From Chlorops oryzae (lineage: Eukaryota; Arthropoda; Insecta; Diptera; Chloropidae), in contig CM035807.1 in assembly GCA_020466095.1 (NCBI GenBank), positions 108,640,906 through 108,704,905 on the forward strand: a stretch of DNA of 64,000 bases, read 5' to 3'. The position numbers and the translations under genes are program-made. Positions within the stretch are counted from its first letter, which is position 1, and the number at the start of each line of letters is the position of its first letter. Below, piece after piece: positions 23,514-35,410 of the stretch. Under the pieces are notes generated by a model. The model worked only from the letters and a program-made list of their open reading frames with translations. It made no database searches and had not been told where the DNA came from.

Positions 23514-24491
23514 GTTGCCTCTTGTTAAATAAGACGTTCAACAACAAAGAAATGCCATTCCTGAGCTCGTGCCTTCGTGTCACCGTTTGATTGTGGCAAA
23601 TGTTTCTTTTCTTCTCAATCGAAAGTCTCAAATTGCCCACAATATCACTTAAGCCAACTGCTAGCAACAACCGAACGGAATAAAAACAAAAAGTATGTTC
23701 GAATGTACGCAAGCAGGACACATGCGAGACAACAAAAGTAGTGGTGCAAACAATGTGGAATGAAGCAGAAGAGAAAAACAAGAAAGTGAAAGAAAAAAAA
23801 GAATGGGAAAACCCGATTCGAAGCAAAAAAGAAAAAAGAAAAAAGGAAAACTTGAGAAAAATGACTTTTCCACTGTTCGAGCACGAGTTGAGTTGTAGCA
23901 AGCTTCCGATTGCCATTGCGATTCAGAGGCAGAAGCCTCATTCGCATTATTCGCATTCAATGTTTGTACGCATTCTTGAGTTTTGTTTTGTTGTTCTCAT
24001 TCTTGTTGTTCTTTTTTTTTGCGCACAAGTGTTATTTTTTTTGTCATGGTATTCGTTGTTTGTGTTATTGTTGTGCTTTCCAAAGTTTTTTCCATCCATT
24101 TTCTTGATGCTCTTTCATATATTTCTTGAAGTTTTTCCACTGCAGTGTGTAATCATTGTCCTTATCATTGCGATTTCTATGTTGGATGGCTGTCCGTGAT
24201 TGCTGCTGGTTGGGATTTTTTTTTGTCAAAAATTGCAATTTATTGTCGCTTGATTTTTGGTTTTCGTTTTTATTTTATTTTTTTTTTGTTGTTGTTTATT
24301 TTGCTCCTGCGCCACTCCCTGTTTCAACGCCTGAAAATTGCCATTCGAATGTTGGGATGATTTTTAAAGTGTTCGAAAATGTTGCAGAGAATGTTGAGAA
24401 AGAAGTAAATTAATTGAAAGGATCAATTGTTCCTTCGGATATTATAATGGCTACTGCTATTTGATGAGAAGGAGTAAATCCTTAAACCTAT
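22280..24491. other. Gene-free stretch with TG microsatellite
   Basis: No gene recognised. It contains TTG/GTT-rich sequence near 23020-23100, a (GT)n at 23482-23511 and long pyrimidine tracts near 24000-24300. The 156-codon minus-strand frame at 23446-23916 is mostly His-Thr from the CA repeat and Phe/Ser from A-rich DNA. Confidence 0.6.
23482..23511. repeat. (GT)15 microsatellite
   Basis: Fifteen uninterrupted GT units. Confidence 0.95.
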
Positions 24492-24493
24492 TA

Positions 24494-25782
24494 TTAGGTG
24501 TAGTAAAAAGAAATCCATTATTTTTCCAATAGATGGCGTTATTTATCTGCATCTCGCGTTGTATAAGTCCGATCGTGTTCCGCTAGGGGGCATTAGAAAG
24601 ATGACAGTTCCTACTAAAAAAGCTTTTTTGACACTTTTTTGATTGATTGATTCAGTTTTGTTTGAGAGCTTGTCAAAGATGGACATCAGCAAAGAGAAAA
24701 TTCGCTACATTTTACAGTTTTTCTTCGATAAGGGAGAAAACGCAAGCCAGGCGGCTGAAAATGTGAATAGCGTTTATGGACCTGATACTGTAATAGCCAA
24801 TCATGCGCAATTTTGGTTTCGTCGATTCCGTTCCGGTAACTTCGATGTCAAGGATGCACCACGCACTGGAAGGCCAATTGTCGAAAATTTCGATAAAATC
24901 ATGGAAATTATCGGAGTCCGACCGTCATGTTAGCACTGTTTCGATTGCAAAAGAGCTAAAGATTGCACAAAAAACCGTTTGGAACCATTTGAATAAGGCT
25001 GGATACACAAAGAAGCTCGATGTATGGGTGCCACACGAGTTAACGCAAAAAAACCTCATAGACCGAATTTCCATCTGCGAATCGCTGCTGAACCGCAACA
25101 AAATCGACCCATTTCTGAAGCGGTTGGTGACTGGTGATGAAAAGTGGGTCACTTACGACAACGTCAAGCGAAAACGGTCGTGGTCGAAACACGGTGAACC
25201 GGCGGAAACGGTGGCCAAGCCAGAATTGACGGCCAGGAAGGTTTTGCTGTGTGTTTGGTGGGATTGGCAGGGAATTATCTACTATGAGCTGCTCCCATAC
25301 GGCAAAACTCTTAACTCGGAACTCTACTGTCAACAATTGGACCGTCTGAAGGAAGCAATCGCCCATAAGCGGCCAGCTTTGGCCAATAGGAGAGGAATTG
25401 TGTTCCATCAGGACAACGCCAGGCCACACACATCGATAGTGACTCGCCAGAAGCTCCGGGAGTTTGGTTGGGAGGTTCTTCTGCATCCACCTTATAGTCC
25501 GGACCTGGCACCAAGTGATTACCATCTGTTCCTGTCCATGGCGAACAATTTTGCTGGTGAAACATTCGCTTCAAGAGAGGCTTCTGAAATTCGACTGTCT
25601 CAATTTTTTGCTAATAGGAACGAGGGCTTCTATGAGAGAGGCATAATGAAATTACCTTTAAAATGGCAACAAGTTATCGAACAAAACGGCGCATATTTGA
25701 CCTAAATCGGGTCATTCCAACTATCTTAAATAAAGCCCTCAATTTAATGCAAAAATAATGGATTTCTTTTTACTACACCTAA
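24494..25782 (+). mobile_element. mariner-family transposon, complete, 1289 bp
   Basis: Perfect 32-bp terminal inverted repeats (24494-24525 and 25751-25782, beginning TTAGGTGTAGTAAAAAG) are each flanked by TA (24492-24493 and 25783-25784), the target duplication of the Tc1/mariner superfamily. Length, repeat length and a single transposase frame of 341 conceptual codons are all standard for mariner. Identical termini indicate a recent insertion. Confidence 0.95.
24679..25705 (+). pseudogene. mariner transposase, one-base frameshift
   Basis: Would catalyse cut-and-paste movement of its own element at TA sites. The frame from ATG 24679 carries the N-terminal helix-turn-helix (FWFRRFRSGNFDVKD). 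It runs into stop codon 24931-24933 because of one extra G at 24913/24914; the remainder continues in the next frame to TAA 25703-25705. Downstream are the mariner linker motif WVPHEL and the catalytic triad: D in TGDEKW (25136), D in HQDNARPH (25412) and D in SPDLAPSDYH (25517). The last two are separated by 34 residues, the D34D spacing that defines mariner. Every other family landmark is present. Subfamily was not assigned. Confidence 0.93.
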
Positions 25783-25784
25783 TA

Positions 25785-28437
25785 TTTAAAAGGTTTGCTC
25801 ACGTTTGGCAGCAAGTTGAGGGATGGCATGAATTGTTTTGACATAAAAAGTACTCCAAAATATTTAAATTTCTTGTCTAATAAATAATCAAATTTCATTT
25901 AAAAAAAATACTAAAGCTTTGTCGGACGGTAGTGGATCTAAAATTAATTGAATACGACAGGATCCCAAAAATGTAATGAAGGGTATAGCTAAGACCTACC
26001 AATACTTATAGCCTAGTGGGTTCTTTTGCCGAGTGTGTGTTTCCGGCGGGTCGAAATGAAATATATATATTTATAAAATATTAAAAGTTGATCTCGGCCG
26101 ACCAAAGCTACGTAAAACACCATATTCCCATTTTCAAACACATATATATAGTTTGGCGATCCTGCCAGTAGCCTGGCTAAATTCTTTCCTGTAAGCAAGC
26201 CCCAGGATGGGATTCCTAGCCCGAAAGATCCAGATATACACCAAGCACTCTCCAGACCACTCAATGATATGACTCGGAAAGCGACCAGTATCCGGATCGA
26301 TCATTTTTGGAGGATATTATTATTAAAATTCTAGGAAAATCTTGTCTTCTGCACGGATGTAGTGGTGGTGGCCTACTCGTTAACGCCAAATGACTCACCT
26401 TCCGGTCATGCCGGACAGAACCGTTATAGACCCCAACCTTTTTGATTTTCACTTTTAAAAAGTTTTTGATGTCTACTTTTAGGGACAAAACACAAAGATT
26501 TTTTGAGCTCATAGTTTTTTTTATCAGATTTTTTTTTTTTTTCATTTCGGCATTTTAGCCAAAACAAAATTTTTTATCATGCATAAATGTTTAACTTCCT
26601 TTAAAGACCTCGCCGTTTTCAAATTTCAGACATTTTTCTTAGCGTCTGATACGCCTAACATGTAATGCTCTGAATTAAATTCTTTCGTCCGCATCCATAT
26701 ATGTAAAAGAAATTCCCGTTGAGCTTAAAAAGATAGCTTTAAGAGCATTACAAAGCTGTGATAAGCACGTCAAATTACATTCAGTTAACGATCAGTATGG
26801 ATATACGGAACACACACACACACACAAACATTCACATGCACATTCCTAAATTAAACAAATTGGGTAGTTGAAAGTAATATCCTTTAAGAAACTTTTCCGT
26901 CGACATTCAAAATTTTCCTTGTCTTTCACATTTCTTTAACGAAACAATAAAGAAACTGAACGAAGCAATAAAAAGACTGTGCTACTTTTCCTTCAAAGAT
27001 ATTTCCCCTTATTTGCATAAATTCATCATAAAAGAGTAAATTTATTAACAAAAAAAAAAAAATAAAACGGGGAATACACAAATGCCAACGTCATTTGCAT
27101 AAACATCCTTAAATGTTACTTTCTTCACATGCTGGATGTGTTTATATTAAGATGGGCTCTCCGCCATTAAAGAATAATTGAATTGAACGTATGAGAGAAT
27201 TCCATTTTATGAATTTCTTCAAAATATTTTTCGTTCCTCTTCATGGCTGCAGAGACTTTCCCACACGGAAATGGTTGAGCCATTGAATTTCATCAAGATT
27301 AAATTTTTTTCGGGCTTTTTGAAGTGCATTTTGAAGTATTTTCGAGTGGTACTAGGATTTTTATATTTACATAAATTCGATCTACTTTTAAAAAAATAAT
27401 AAAATAAAAAAATAAAAAAAAAGAAAAACTTTATCGATGTGCAAACACATCCAAAATATCTGGCGTCAAAGCAACCACAAAAAAAAAAAAAAAAAAAACA
27501 GGAAAGTTGTCTCTATTTTTGATCCATAAAGCTCTTAATACTTTAAACACATATTCGTACGCACACACACACGCACTGTGCTTTGAAAAAAGGTTTTTCT
27601 CAGAAATATGAGATATTTTTTTTTCCTCTTCCTGCCATCACATCAACAAAACGTATTGGCCGTTGACTGCTGACAATGTGCAACGCTCTAACGAAATAGC
27701 CAGTCTCAACTCACATCAAACAAAAGACTGACTGGCATCATCGTAGTTCAAAAAGCGAAGCATACTTTCTGGCATTGAGTGACCATAAATCCGACATGAA
27801 ATAAAAAATGGACGACATTCGTGTAATATATTGACCCACTTTCGTGTGTTTTTCATACCGTTTGTTTTTCTTTCTTTATTTCCCGCTCTTTCGGCAGCTA
27901 TGCCAATGCATTTTATTTTTATTTATTTTTTTTTGCATGCTTCGGAAGCTGGAATTTATGACGGGTTCTGTCTAAGCGAAAAATTGGAAAGTCAATTTTA
28001 GAAGGATCAAAACTTTAATATTGATGTCACTGAATTTAAAGGGGATCATTTCATTTTGACTTTCTTTTTTTTTGTTCTTCTTTCGCTTCATTGCAACAAT
28101 ATTATCTGAAATGTATTCCTGACTAATGATACTAAATATTTAATTTCAAATGCTGTGAGTCCATTAAAGACATGAAGGTAAAAACCCACCTCAACTAAAA
28201 AGTCACTTCGCATAAAAGCGACAATTTCTCAAACTGTAATAAAACAAAGAAAAGAGAACAAAAAAAAACACACAACAATAGAAAACTCAAACGAACTAAG
28301 CCCTCTATCGCAGGGCGAAGAACATTAGAAGGGTAAAGAAAAGAGATAGAGAGAGATAGAGAGAAGGAGAGAAAAAATCATGTTAAATATGCTCAACCAT
28401 TAGCGCGCAAATTAATCTCCTCCATTGTCACTGAGAT
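25785..28437. other. Gene-free stretch
   Basis: No gene recognised. It includes an ACAC run at 26812-26825, an A tract at 27479-27498, a CACACACACG run near 27560 and a GAGATAGAGAGA run near 28346-28370. Sequence at 26150-26420 is less AT-rich and may be an old repeat, but no family could be named. Confidence 0.5.
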
Positions 28438-28619
28438 TTGCGCCATTTTGCAGGCGCTTTTCAAATCGGATGAGTCCATTGCATTTGCCGCCACAATCAT
28501 TCATCAAAAGTGCACAGCAACAGAGCCGCAATTCAACGAGTCCGAGTCCAACCTCGATGGCTTAAACTTTTCCCCATCGATAAGAGTAAAAACGTCCAGC
28601 CAGAAGCAAAGTGCGCACA

Positions 28620-28955
28620 ATGCAGAGAAATTCAACGAAACAATTTCCTGACTATCCAAATGACCACGCATTCAGACTCGGAACACACCAAAAACACAGC
28701 CACACACACACACCCATACGCACGCGCGCGCGCGCACCTGAGAAGACCACCAAACGCAAAAAGAAGGAAAAAATTAAAGGAAAAAAAAACGCAAGCACAG
28801 AATGGAAGGATCATAGCAACGAGTCCTGGTCGAAAGGGATTTTTAATTTAGCGCTTATTTTCTCTCTTTCACTTGTGATTATATTCAACAATTTTCCCAA
28901 CGGCCAAGCCCTGCCCAACTGGTTAGGTACGGGCACCAGTACGAGTTGGCAGAAG
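28620..28955 (+). CDS. Candidate secretory or signal-anchor exon (weak)
   Basis: An open frame from ATG 28620 ends in NLALIFSLSLVIIF, then NNFPNGQA|LPNWLGTGTSTSW and QKG, followed by GTAATA, a possible splice donor. The hydrophobic run followed by a polar, helix-breaking stretch and small residues (Gly at -3, Ala at -1) looks like a signal peptide end. The upstream part is lysine/histidine-rich and crosses a CACACA microsatellite, so the true start may lie in another exon. I recognise no homologue. It could equally be chance, since the frame is not otherwise protein-like. Confidence 0.2.
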
Positions 28956-29355
28956 GGTAATATTTTTTTTTTTCTTTTATAGTAGTAATGCTCCTGCTTG
29001 AAATGCTTCAGTTGCGACTACTGCTAATACGACTACGACTAATACAATGGCAGCCTTCCTGCCATGTGCACTGATACATGGATCTGTGGCAGCAGTGCAC
29101 CTTCAGATAAACTTGCTGGTAATTCATTCAAGCTTGTCCGAAAGCTGTCCAGAGTGCAGCAGCGCGACATGACACTGTGGACCAAGCGGAGGACGACAGT
29201 ACAAAAGTTTTTTCATTCAAGTTCAAAGTGAATTGAATTTCTAGTCGCACAGTGGGTTTTTCCTTATGTAAGAAATAAAATGTTGCAACGAAAAAAAATT
29301 AAAAAAAAAAAACACAATACTCCAAATACAATGAGACGAATATAAGAAATATTTA
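28956..29355. other. Gene-free stretch
   Basis: Nothing recognisable between the weak exon candidate and the hAT-like MITE. Confidence 0.5.
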
Positions 29356-29569
29356 TTCATTAGCAGGGTTCGGATTTTGTTGACTTTTATCAATTTAAAG
29401 CATACTTTATGGGGCAAAAATATTTTTTTCCAACAAAAAGTTTAGTGAAGTTGAACTTCAACCTTTTCTAACTTCAAAGAAATTCATATTGAAGTTGAAA
29501 AAATTTTGTACTCCATAAAGTATGCTTTAAATTTATAAAAGCCAACAAAATCCGAGCCCTGTTCATTAG
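29356..29569. mobile_element. hAT-like MITE, copy 2, with 8-bp target duplication
   Basis: A 198-bp element (29364-29561) begins CAGGGTTCGGATTTTGTTG and ends with the complement of CAGGGCTCGGATTTTGTTG. The inverted arms run about 49 bp through TTTAAAGCATACTTTATGG. It is bracketed by the perfect 8-bp direct repeat TTCATTAG (29356-29363, 29562-29569). An 8-bp duplication with CAGGG termini is typical of the hAT superfamily. Non-coding. Confidence 0.9.
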
Positions 29570-31742
29570 CTTCATTGAGCTTATAAAAGCACAAAAGCGC
29601 GTGGTTCGATTAAATCAGAAATGAATGAAAGGAAAAATAATGTCCTTTGTTTTACAATTAGGACTTTTTTAATTATTTATTTTGACCCCAATATACGTGT
29701 CGATTTTGAGTTATGCCCTGAAGAAAATTTCCATCCTAAAAGTAACTCTTTGAAATTCTCGAAGGAGTATCCATTTCAGCTTTTCATATAAAAAAAATAA
29801 AACCAAATTCCAGCAAATTTAAATCTTCCTGTGCCACGGTGAAGCGGACAAAGTAGATAGCTGTAGCCCATCCACTCATGCCGGGCGTCAAGTCCATTCG
29901 AAAATGTAAAAGCGAAAAATCAGCAAAAAAGGAAAAAAAATTTAAAAAATAATATAAAAAAAAAATCAAAAAGTAGAAACTAAAAAGAAAATTCACACGG
30001 TTACAAAATTTTGTGGGGATACAATTGGGCCGAAAGCACGAACAGCAGGTGTTCTTAACTGTGTCGCCCCTCTTATCTCGTAATTCTGCAGCGAGATTTG
30101 CATTTAAAACTAACTTTTCTATTTGGCTTTAGTTACCGTTGCGTGCAGTACTTGTACAAAAACCTATCTCAGCCATCGACCGTTGAAGGAGAACACAAAA
30201 GAAAAAGAAAAAAAAAAACTAAATAAAAGGTAAAACAGGAAACTTTTAAGCGTGCTGGAAAGGAGCGAACTTTGAGAAAAAAGCTTAGCACTTAGTTGTC
30301 TCACGCAGTAGTTGTTGTTGGCTGACAAAAAGTTCTAAAATTCTGAGTATAACCCCTAATCAGTGCCCTCTAATCTGCGTGCAGAACACTTAATCAAATG
30401 ACCGATTGACTTTGGTCTGTCCTTGCCACTGTTGCTCCTTCATTCATTCATTCCAGGAACTTTGCAATGTCGAAAATTAGTTTGGCACGAAAATGAGAAT
30501 ATTTCGAATCTGTTATCTTTATTTCAAGGAAAGTTCGTGTGTTCATTATTTTGCGGGGTACCTTGCTTTATGTAATGTGTTTTTCCTAGCTATTTTCTTT
30601 TATAGAAACTTTAAAGCCTTGAAGAAGAGGTTTTTAGGGCGATAAAGAAATAGAGTTTGCATGGAAATGGATGAAAGATTTTACTCCATCTTAATTTGTG
30701 AGTCAATGGATCCAACTGTATTTTTAAACGTTGACCTGACAGCCTTAGAAAAATGTAATTTGTTTTGCTTCTCAGAACGCAGATTCATTAAAGTCTATTT
30801 TTGGACTAACCCAGATATGCCTTCTTATACTAAATTGAACTGTCACTATGGTATGGCTGCCATGATTCCCGTCCCACACAATTTCATTTCGTTCATATTC
30901 AGAATGCATGAAGCTTGAAGGACATTGTAAAAGAATAAAACGTATCTTTTAATATGGATGTCTTCACTAATTTGATATTTAATAAAAATAGTTTAAAATT
31001 CAAGAAAAATGACTAAGGAAAACTCTTTTCCATTTCGTCCTTTTCGCCGCACAACGAAACCTAATCAATCAAAAAGTCAAAAATTCTGTTGAAAAAATTT
31101 CAAAATGAACACGTTTCAAAGCGAAAAGCAGCTGCAGTTTAATCAGAGAACTCACGGAATTTCGTTTTCCAATGCTTCAGCATGAACCCAACTCAGAATT
31201 AAACTCGAAGACCAAAGTTCCGGCTCCGTACATCGCATCGCATCACATCACATCACATCACATAGCTGTGGACTCCCTCTTTCTCTCCACCCGTGCGTCA
31301 AGCATCATAGCATGTATAAAATCTAATTTTAAATAAATGAACTAAATATGCTTAACACGCGCTCATCGGTTTGTCGTGTCATGTTCTTTGACCTGTACCG
31401 AGCAGTTCTAGCAGTTCCAACTTCGATTCGGGTACACGACTGTGTGCAGCTTACGCTGTCCATTTTGTTCGTTCACTCTTGGGATACTGCCAAATAATCA
31501 TTCATCGTATGTGAGTTTATTCACACACTCAGTTATACATATATATATGCGAATATTTATGTACATACTTATACACAAATATGTGTTTCTGTGTGAGTTG
31601 GGCATGTAGGGTATTATGTGTTCGGGTTTTGCAACTCTCATTGCCAATATCCTTAGTGTTTTGTGCCACTTCATTGCGTATGCGAAAAATGATTCTGTAT
31701 TTTGAAAATTTTTACATTCAAAACACATACGCGAACCCATCA
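29570..31742. other. Gene-free stretch
   Basis: No convincing gene. A short minus-strand segment at about 29800-29900 reads RMDLTPGMSGWATAIYFVRF and is less AT-rich than its surroundings, but it has no homologue I know and no clear splice sites. A pentamer run lies at 31231-31264. Confidence 0.5.
31231..31264. repeat. (CATCG/CATCA)n pentamer microsatellite
   Basis: About seven pentamers, two CATCG followed by CATCA units. Confidence 0.9.
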
Positions 31743-32181
31743 TCGTTCGCTTTTCGGTCGTAATGAACAAACGGAAAACCTTTTTAAACAAAAGGCATTC
31801 ACTGTTAGAGAGATAATTTTTCCTTTTATCGGTTCTTTTCTTTTTTGACGCCAAACAGGACATTATCGGATGGAAAGCTATGAAACTAAATTTTGAAGCG
31901 ATCATCATTGAAATTCATATGGTTTATGACATCATGAGACAGACACACATTCAAGGGTACATGGGCCTGATGACCTTTTAAACGAAAACTTTGCAAATTA
32001 AAAGAATGATGAACGATTAAGGCTAAAATTTATTAACAATGCGTTTAAAAAACCAACCATAAATGTTGTGTCGCTTGTTAATATACGAAGGATGCCATTA
32101 GTTAAAATGATGAAAGAGTTTAGTTAAATCATTTCGCTTGCCCTTTTCGAAAAGTTCCCTTACAAAAAATAACAAAATAAA
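31743..32181 (+). repeat. Direct duplication, left copy (439 bp)
   Basis: Matches 32734-33201 almost base for base from TCGTTCGCTTTTCGGTCG to TTACAAAAAATAACAAAA. Differences are overwhelmingly one- or two-base gaps (for example AACAAACGG against AACAATACGG, GCCAAACAGG against GCCACAAACAGG), and nearly all are missing bases in this left copy. That pattern is unlike mutational divergence and resembles uncorrected long-read sequence. Confidence 0.9.
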
Positions 32182-32733
32182 CAAGTAAGAAAGCTAAAGT
32201 CGGTCAAGCCCGACTTTGAAATACCCAGCGTCCCGACATTATGAGCGCACTATGTTTTTCTTTTCTATTTGTGGGCGTGGCAGTGGGAGGGCAACATAAA
32301 TTATTTCCCTACAACTTTCATTTGCCTTGGTCAACCTATGTTGCGAATTTGAAGCTTCTACGCCTTTTACTTCGAAAGTTACGAAAAATCTTCATTTGTG
32401 GGCGTGGCAGTGGGCGGGCCGCATAAAATTTTTTCCTACACCTTTCATTCGCCTTGGTGAACCTATGTTGCGAATTCGAAGCTTCTACGCCTTTTACTTC
32501 GGAAGTTACGAAAACTCTTCATTTGTGGGCGTGGGCAGTGGGGGGCCATAAAAAAAATTTTCCTACACCTTTCATTCGCCTTGGTGAACCTATGTTGCGA
32601 ATTTGAAGCTTACGCCTTTTACTTCGGAATTATGAAAATTCCTATTTGTGGGCGTGGCAGTGGGCAGGCTATAAAATGATTCTGTATGTTCCTGACACTT
32701 TCATTTGCCTTGGACAACACATCGCGAATTAAC
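32182..32733 (+). repeat. Dispersed repeat with 127-bp tandem units
   Basis: It begins ACAAGTAAGAAAGCTAAAGTC and GCCCGACTTTGAAATACCCAGC, a form of repeat head common in fly genomes. Tandem units containing GTGGGCGTGGCAGTGGG start at 32271, 32398, 32525 and 32648 (spacing 127, 127, 123). The last unit is chimeric: it shares AAATGATTCTGTAT with sequence just left of the duplication (near 31686). Confidence 0.75.
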
Positions 32734-33201
32734 TCGTTCGCTTTTCGGTCGTAATGAACAATACGGAAAACCCTTTTTAAACAAAAGGCTATTCAGGCTG
32801 TTAGAGAGAGTAATTTTTCCTTTTATCGGTTCTTTTCTTTTGACGCCACAAACAGGACATTTATCGGATGAGTACAAGCTTTATGAAACCATAAATTTTT
32901 GAAGCGATGCATGGCGATTGAAATTCCATATGGTTTATGACATCATGAGACAGACACACATTCAAGGGTACATGGGCCTGATTGACTCTTGTTAAACGAA
33001 AACTTTGCAGAATCTAACAGAGATGATGAACGGATTAAGGCTAAAATTTATTAACGAATGCGTTAAAGAAACGACAACGCATAGAATGTTGTGTCGCTTG
33101 TTAATATACGAAGGATGCCATTAGTTAAAATTGATCGAAAGAGTTTTAGTTAAATCATTTCGCTTGCCCTTTTCGAAAAGTTCCCTTACAAAAAATAACA
33201 A
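32734..33201 (+). repeat. Direct duplication, right copy (468 bp)
   Basis: The longer partner of 31743-32181. It ends in TTACAAAAAATAACAAAA followed by an A run and then unique sequence. As the less gapped version it is more likely the true sequence. Confidence 0.9.
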
Positions 33202-35410
33202 AAAAAAAAACAAAAGGGTCAACACACAATATCATAACTCATATAAAAGCGATTATTTTTATCCTTTGAGGCAATGACGTGTGCTGAAATGTTGGTCCGA
33301 AGCATATGAATTCTGGGTATTATGGGCAAAAATATTTTCACCCAAATTGTTTAAGCTTTCTTGTCAAAAGAAAACTTTTGAATGTCAATAGAGAATAAAT
33401 GCTGCCATTCATTCCGAGAATCGCTGCACTGCATGCATAGACAGCGGCGAACAAAATTCATAATAAAACATTTTTAGAGAAGAACACCAAACAATTTCGA
33501 TGCTGTCACTTCTCATTAGTGTGTGAAACTTCGTCCTTGTAAGTTGAATGAATTCGGTTTGAAATTTTTGTGCTTATTTTTTGTTTTTTTCTTCTTTTCG
33601 TTGTTTTTTTTCGTTTGGACACCCCTTGAGGCAAAACTGTTCACGTATAATCTACAATAGTCCATGCGCCACCCACTCACATTCCCCCTTCAGAGTCATT
33701 CAACCCTTTCATGCTTACATACACTCACTCATCGTTGCTTTCATTTTCGCCTTTTAAGCTGATGCTTTTGTTTTTTCGTTCGCCTGCAAGAAGAAAAAAA
33801 AAGAGAAAAAAATGTAAAGCATAAAAATAAAGAAGAACAGCCAAAAACAAATAAGCAAAAAATAAAACCAAAGCCAAAGGCACGGACGAACGCCGAGCGT
33901 ATGATGAACGAGCCGAATGAGACAAGCGGAGCGCATTACTCATACTACAGCGAGGCCAACGTGTTCATAGGTTTTTTGGTGAGCAGCTCAGCTCAGTTGT
34001 TCATTGAAAAGCTTTTGGATTTCGGCAGTTTTCATTACAAATGCGGTTAGTAAACAAGCGGAAGAGGGTTGAAAACGAATCTCCGTTGAAGTTGAACGTA
34101 CTTTAGGAACTGAAAGGCATTAAAAATCTTTCCCAAAGGCAAAAATACAATTTTTTTTTTGCATTTCGTTTGTGATTTTGATGAGTGCAGCCGTCTTATT
34201 GAAAGTGTTTGTGTTTGCTTCTTTTGGTGTGCTTTTATTTCGCGCTATCGCTGATCACAACATGACACTTTGAAATATAGCAAGCGGCATTTTATTTAAC
34301 GCTTTATCTAGAACAGAGAGAAAAGTGGTCATTACACTGTCCTGGCACTTTCTTTGAAATAAGTACCTAACTACTTGAAGCATTTCAAGCTCATTTTAGA
34401 TTCTGTCAAAGTCTCTTTACTTTGCAGCTTTTATTGCACTTTCGCGTAATTTTTGATTCTCCATTCTATTTACATTGTATTAATTTTTTGTTAACAGCTT
34501 ATACGAAGAGGAAAATGAGCAATGCTTCTCAACCTCCTTGGCGTTTTCTCTTCATGTTCTTCCATTTGGCCCTTATTCTCTCAGTGGAAATGGAAAAGTT
34601 GCGCACTCATGTTCAAATATTGGTCGTGCTTTTGCGGGCTTTAGAGTCATATTCAACGAGTTTTTGCCTTGCCTTGTATTTGGAATTATTTTCATATTTG
34701 TGTTTTAAAGATAAGCTTCAGTTATTGGGCATGTATGTGTCTGTGTATGCCAGCTATGTGCATTTTGAATAGTTTCTATGGTTCTTAGAAATTCCGCTTA
34801 TTTCGCATTTTTGTGGTCGTGTCCATGAATTCGTGCTGCTCATTGTTAAAGTGCTTTTCATCTTTCTTGTTTATTTAGTGTTTTAAATTGTAAATTTTTT
34901 TATACGTGCTTTTTTTAAGACTCATTTAACCGTGACTCGTTGTTAAAGAGACTTAACTTTAGTTAATAACAATTAGCTGTTTTTTAACACTACTTAATCT
35001 TAATTAAACTCTAAAATGAAATTTGAGACCGATCAACTGAGCCTCTAAATGTGTTTTTCTAATAAAGTTTTTCATACGAAAAAATCGCATTGATGCATAT
35101 GAATCACAGGTGAACCCGAGAAGTATGCAACATTTTTTTTAATTTTGTAATTTTTGATGATGTTGGAAGATGATGAATGTAATGAAACTAAATACATTTA
35201 ATTTTGACATAAAACTTCAATTCCGTTCATTTTTGTAATATTATTTGACTACAGGAATAATAAAAACAAACTTTCCTTCCACAGGAGCATATATTGCTTT
35301 TGAAAAAATATATTTTTATAATTTTTGTTGAGAAATTCTCTATATTTGGGCGTTTAAATCATCATTCTCTCCTTATATTAATAATAAGAATAACCATTAT
35401 TCTTATTCTT
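33202..35410. other. Gene-free stretch
   Basis: No gene recognised. T-rich tracts near 33570-33620 and A-rich runs near 33790-33870 explain the hydrophobic open frames. The 116-codon frame at 34422-34772 has no domain. Confidence 0.5.

Noticed and set aside
23446..23916. 156-codon minus-strand frame and two overlapping minus-strand frames
   Set aside because: Composed of His-Thr from a CA microsatellite and Phe/Ser from A-rich sequence; three overlapping frames are open at once.
25040..25525. 161-codon open frame on the minus strand
   Set aside because: Antisense shadow of the mariner transposase.
29800..29900. Minus-strand exon reading RMDLTPGMSGWATAIYFVRF
   Set aside because: About 30 residues only, no clear splice sites and no family recognised; left as a note in the gene-free stretch.
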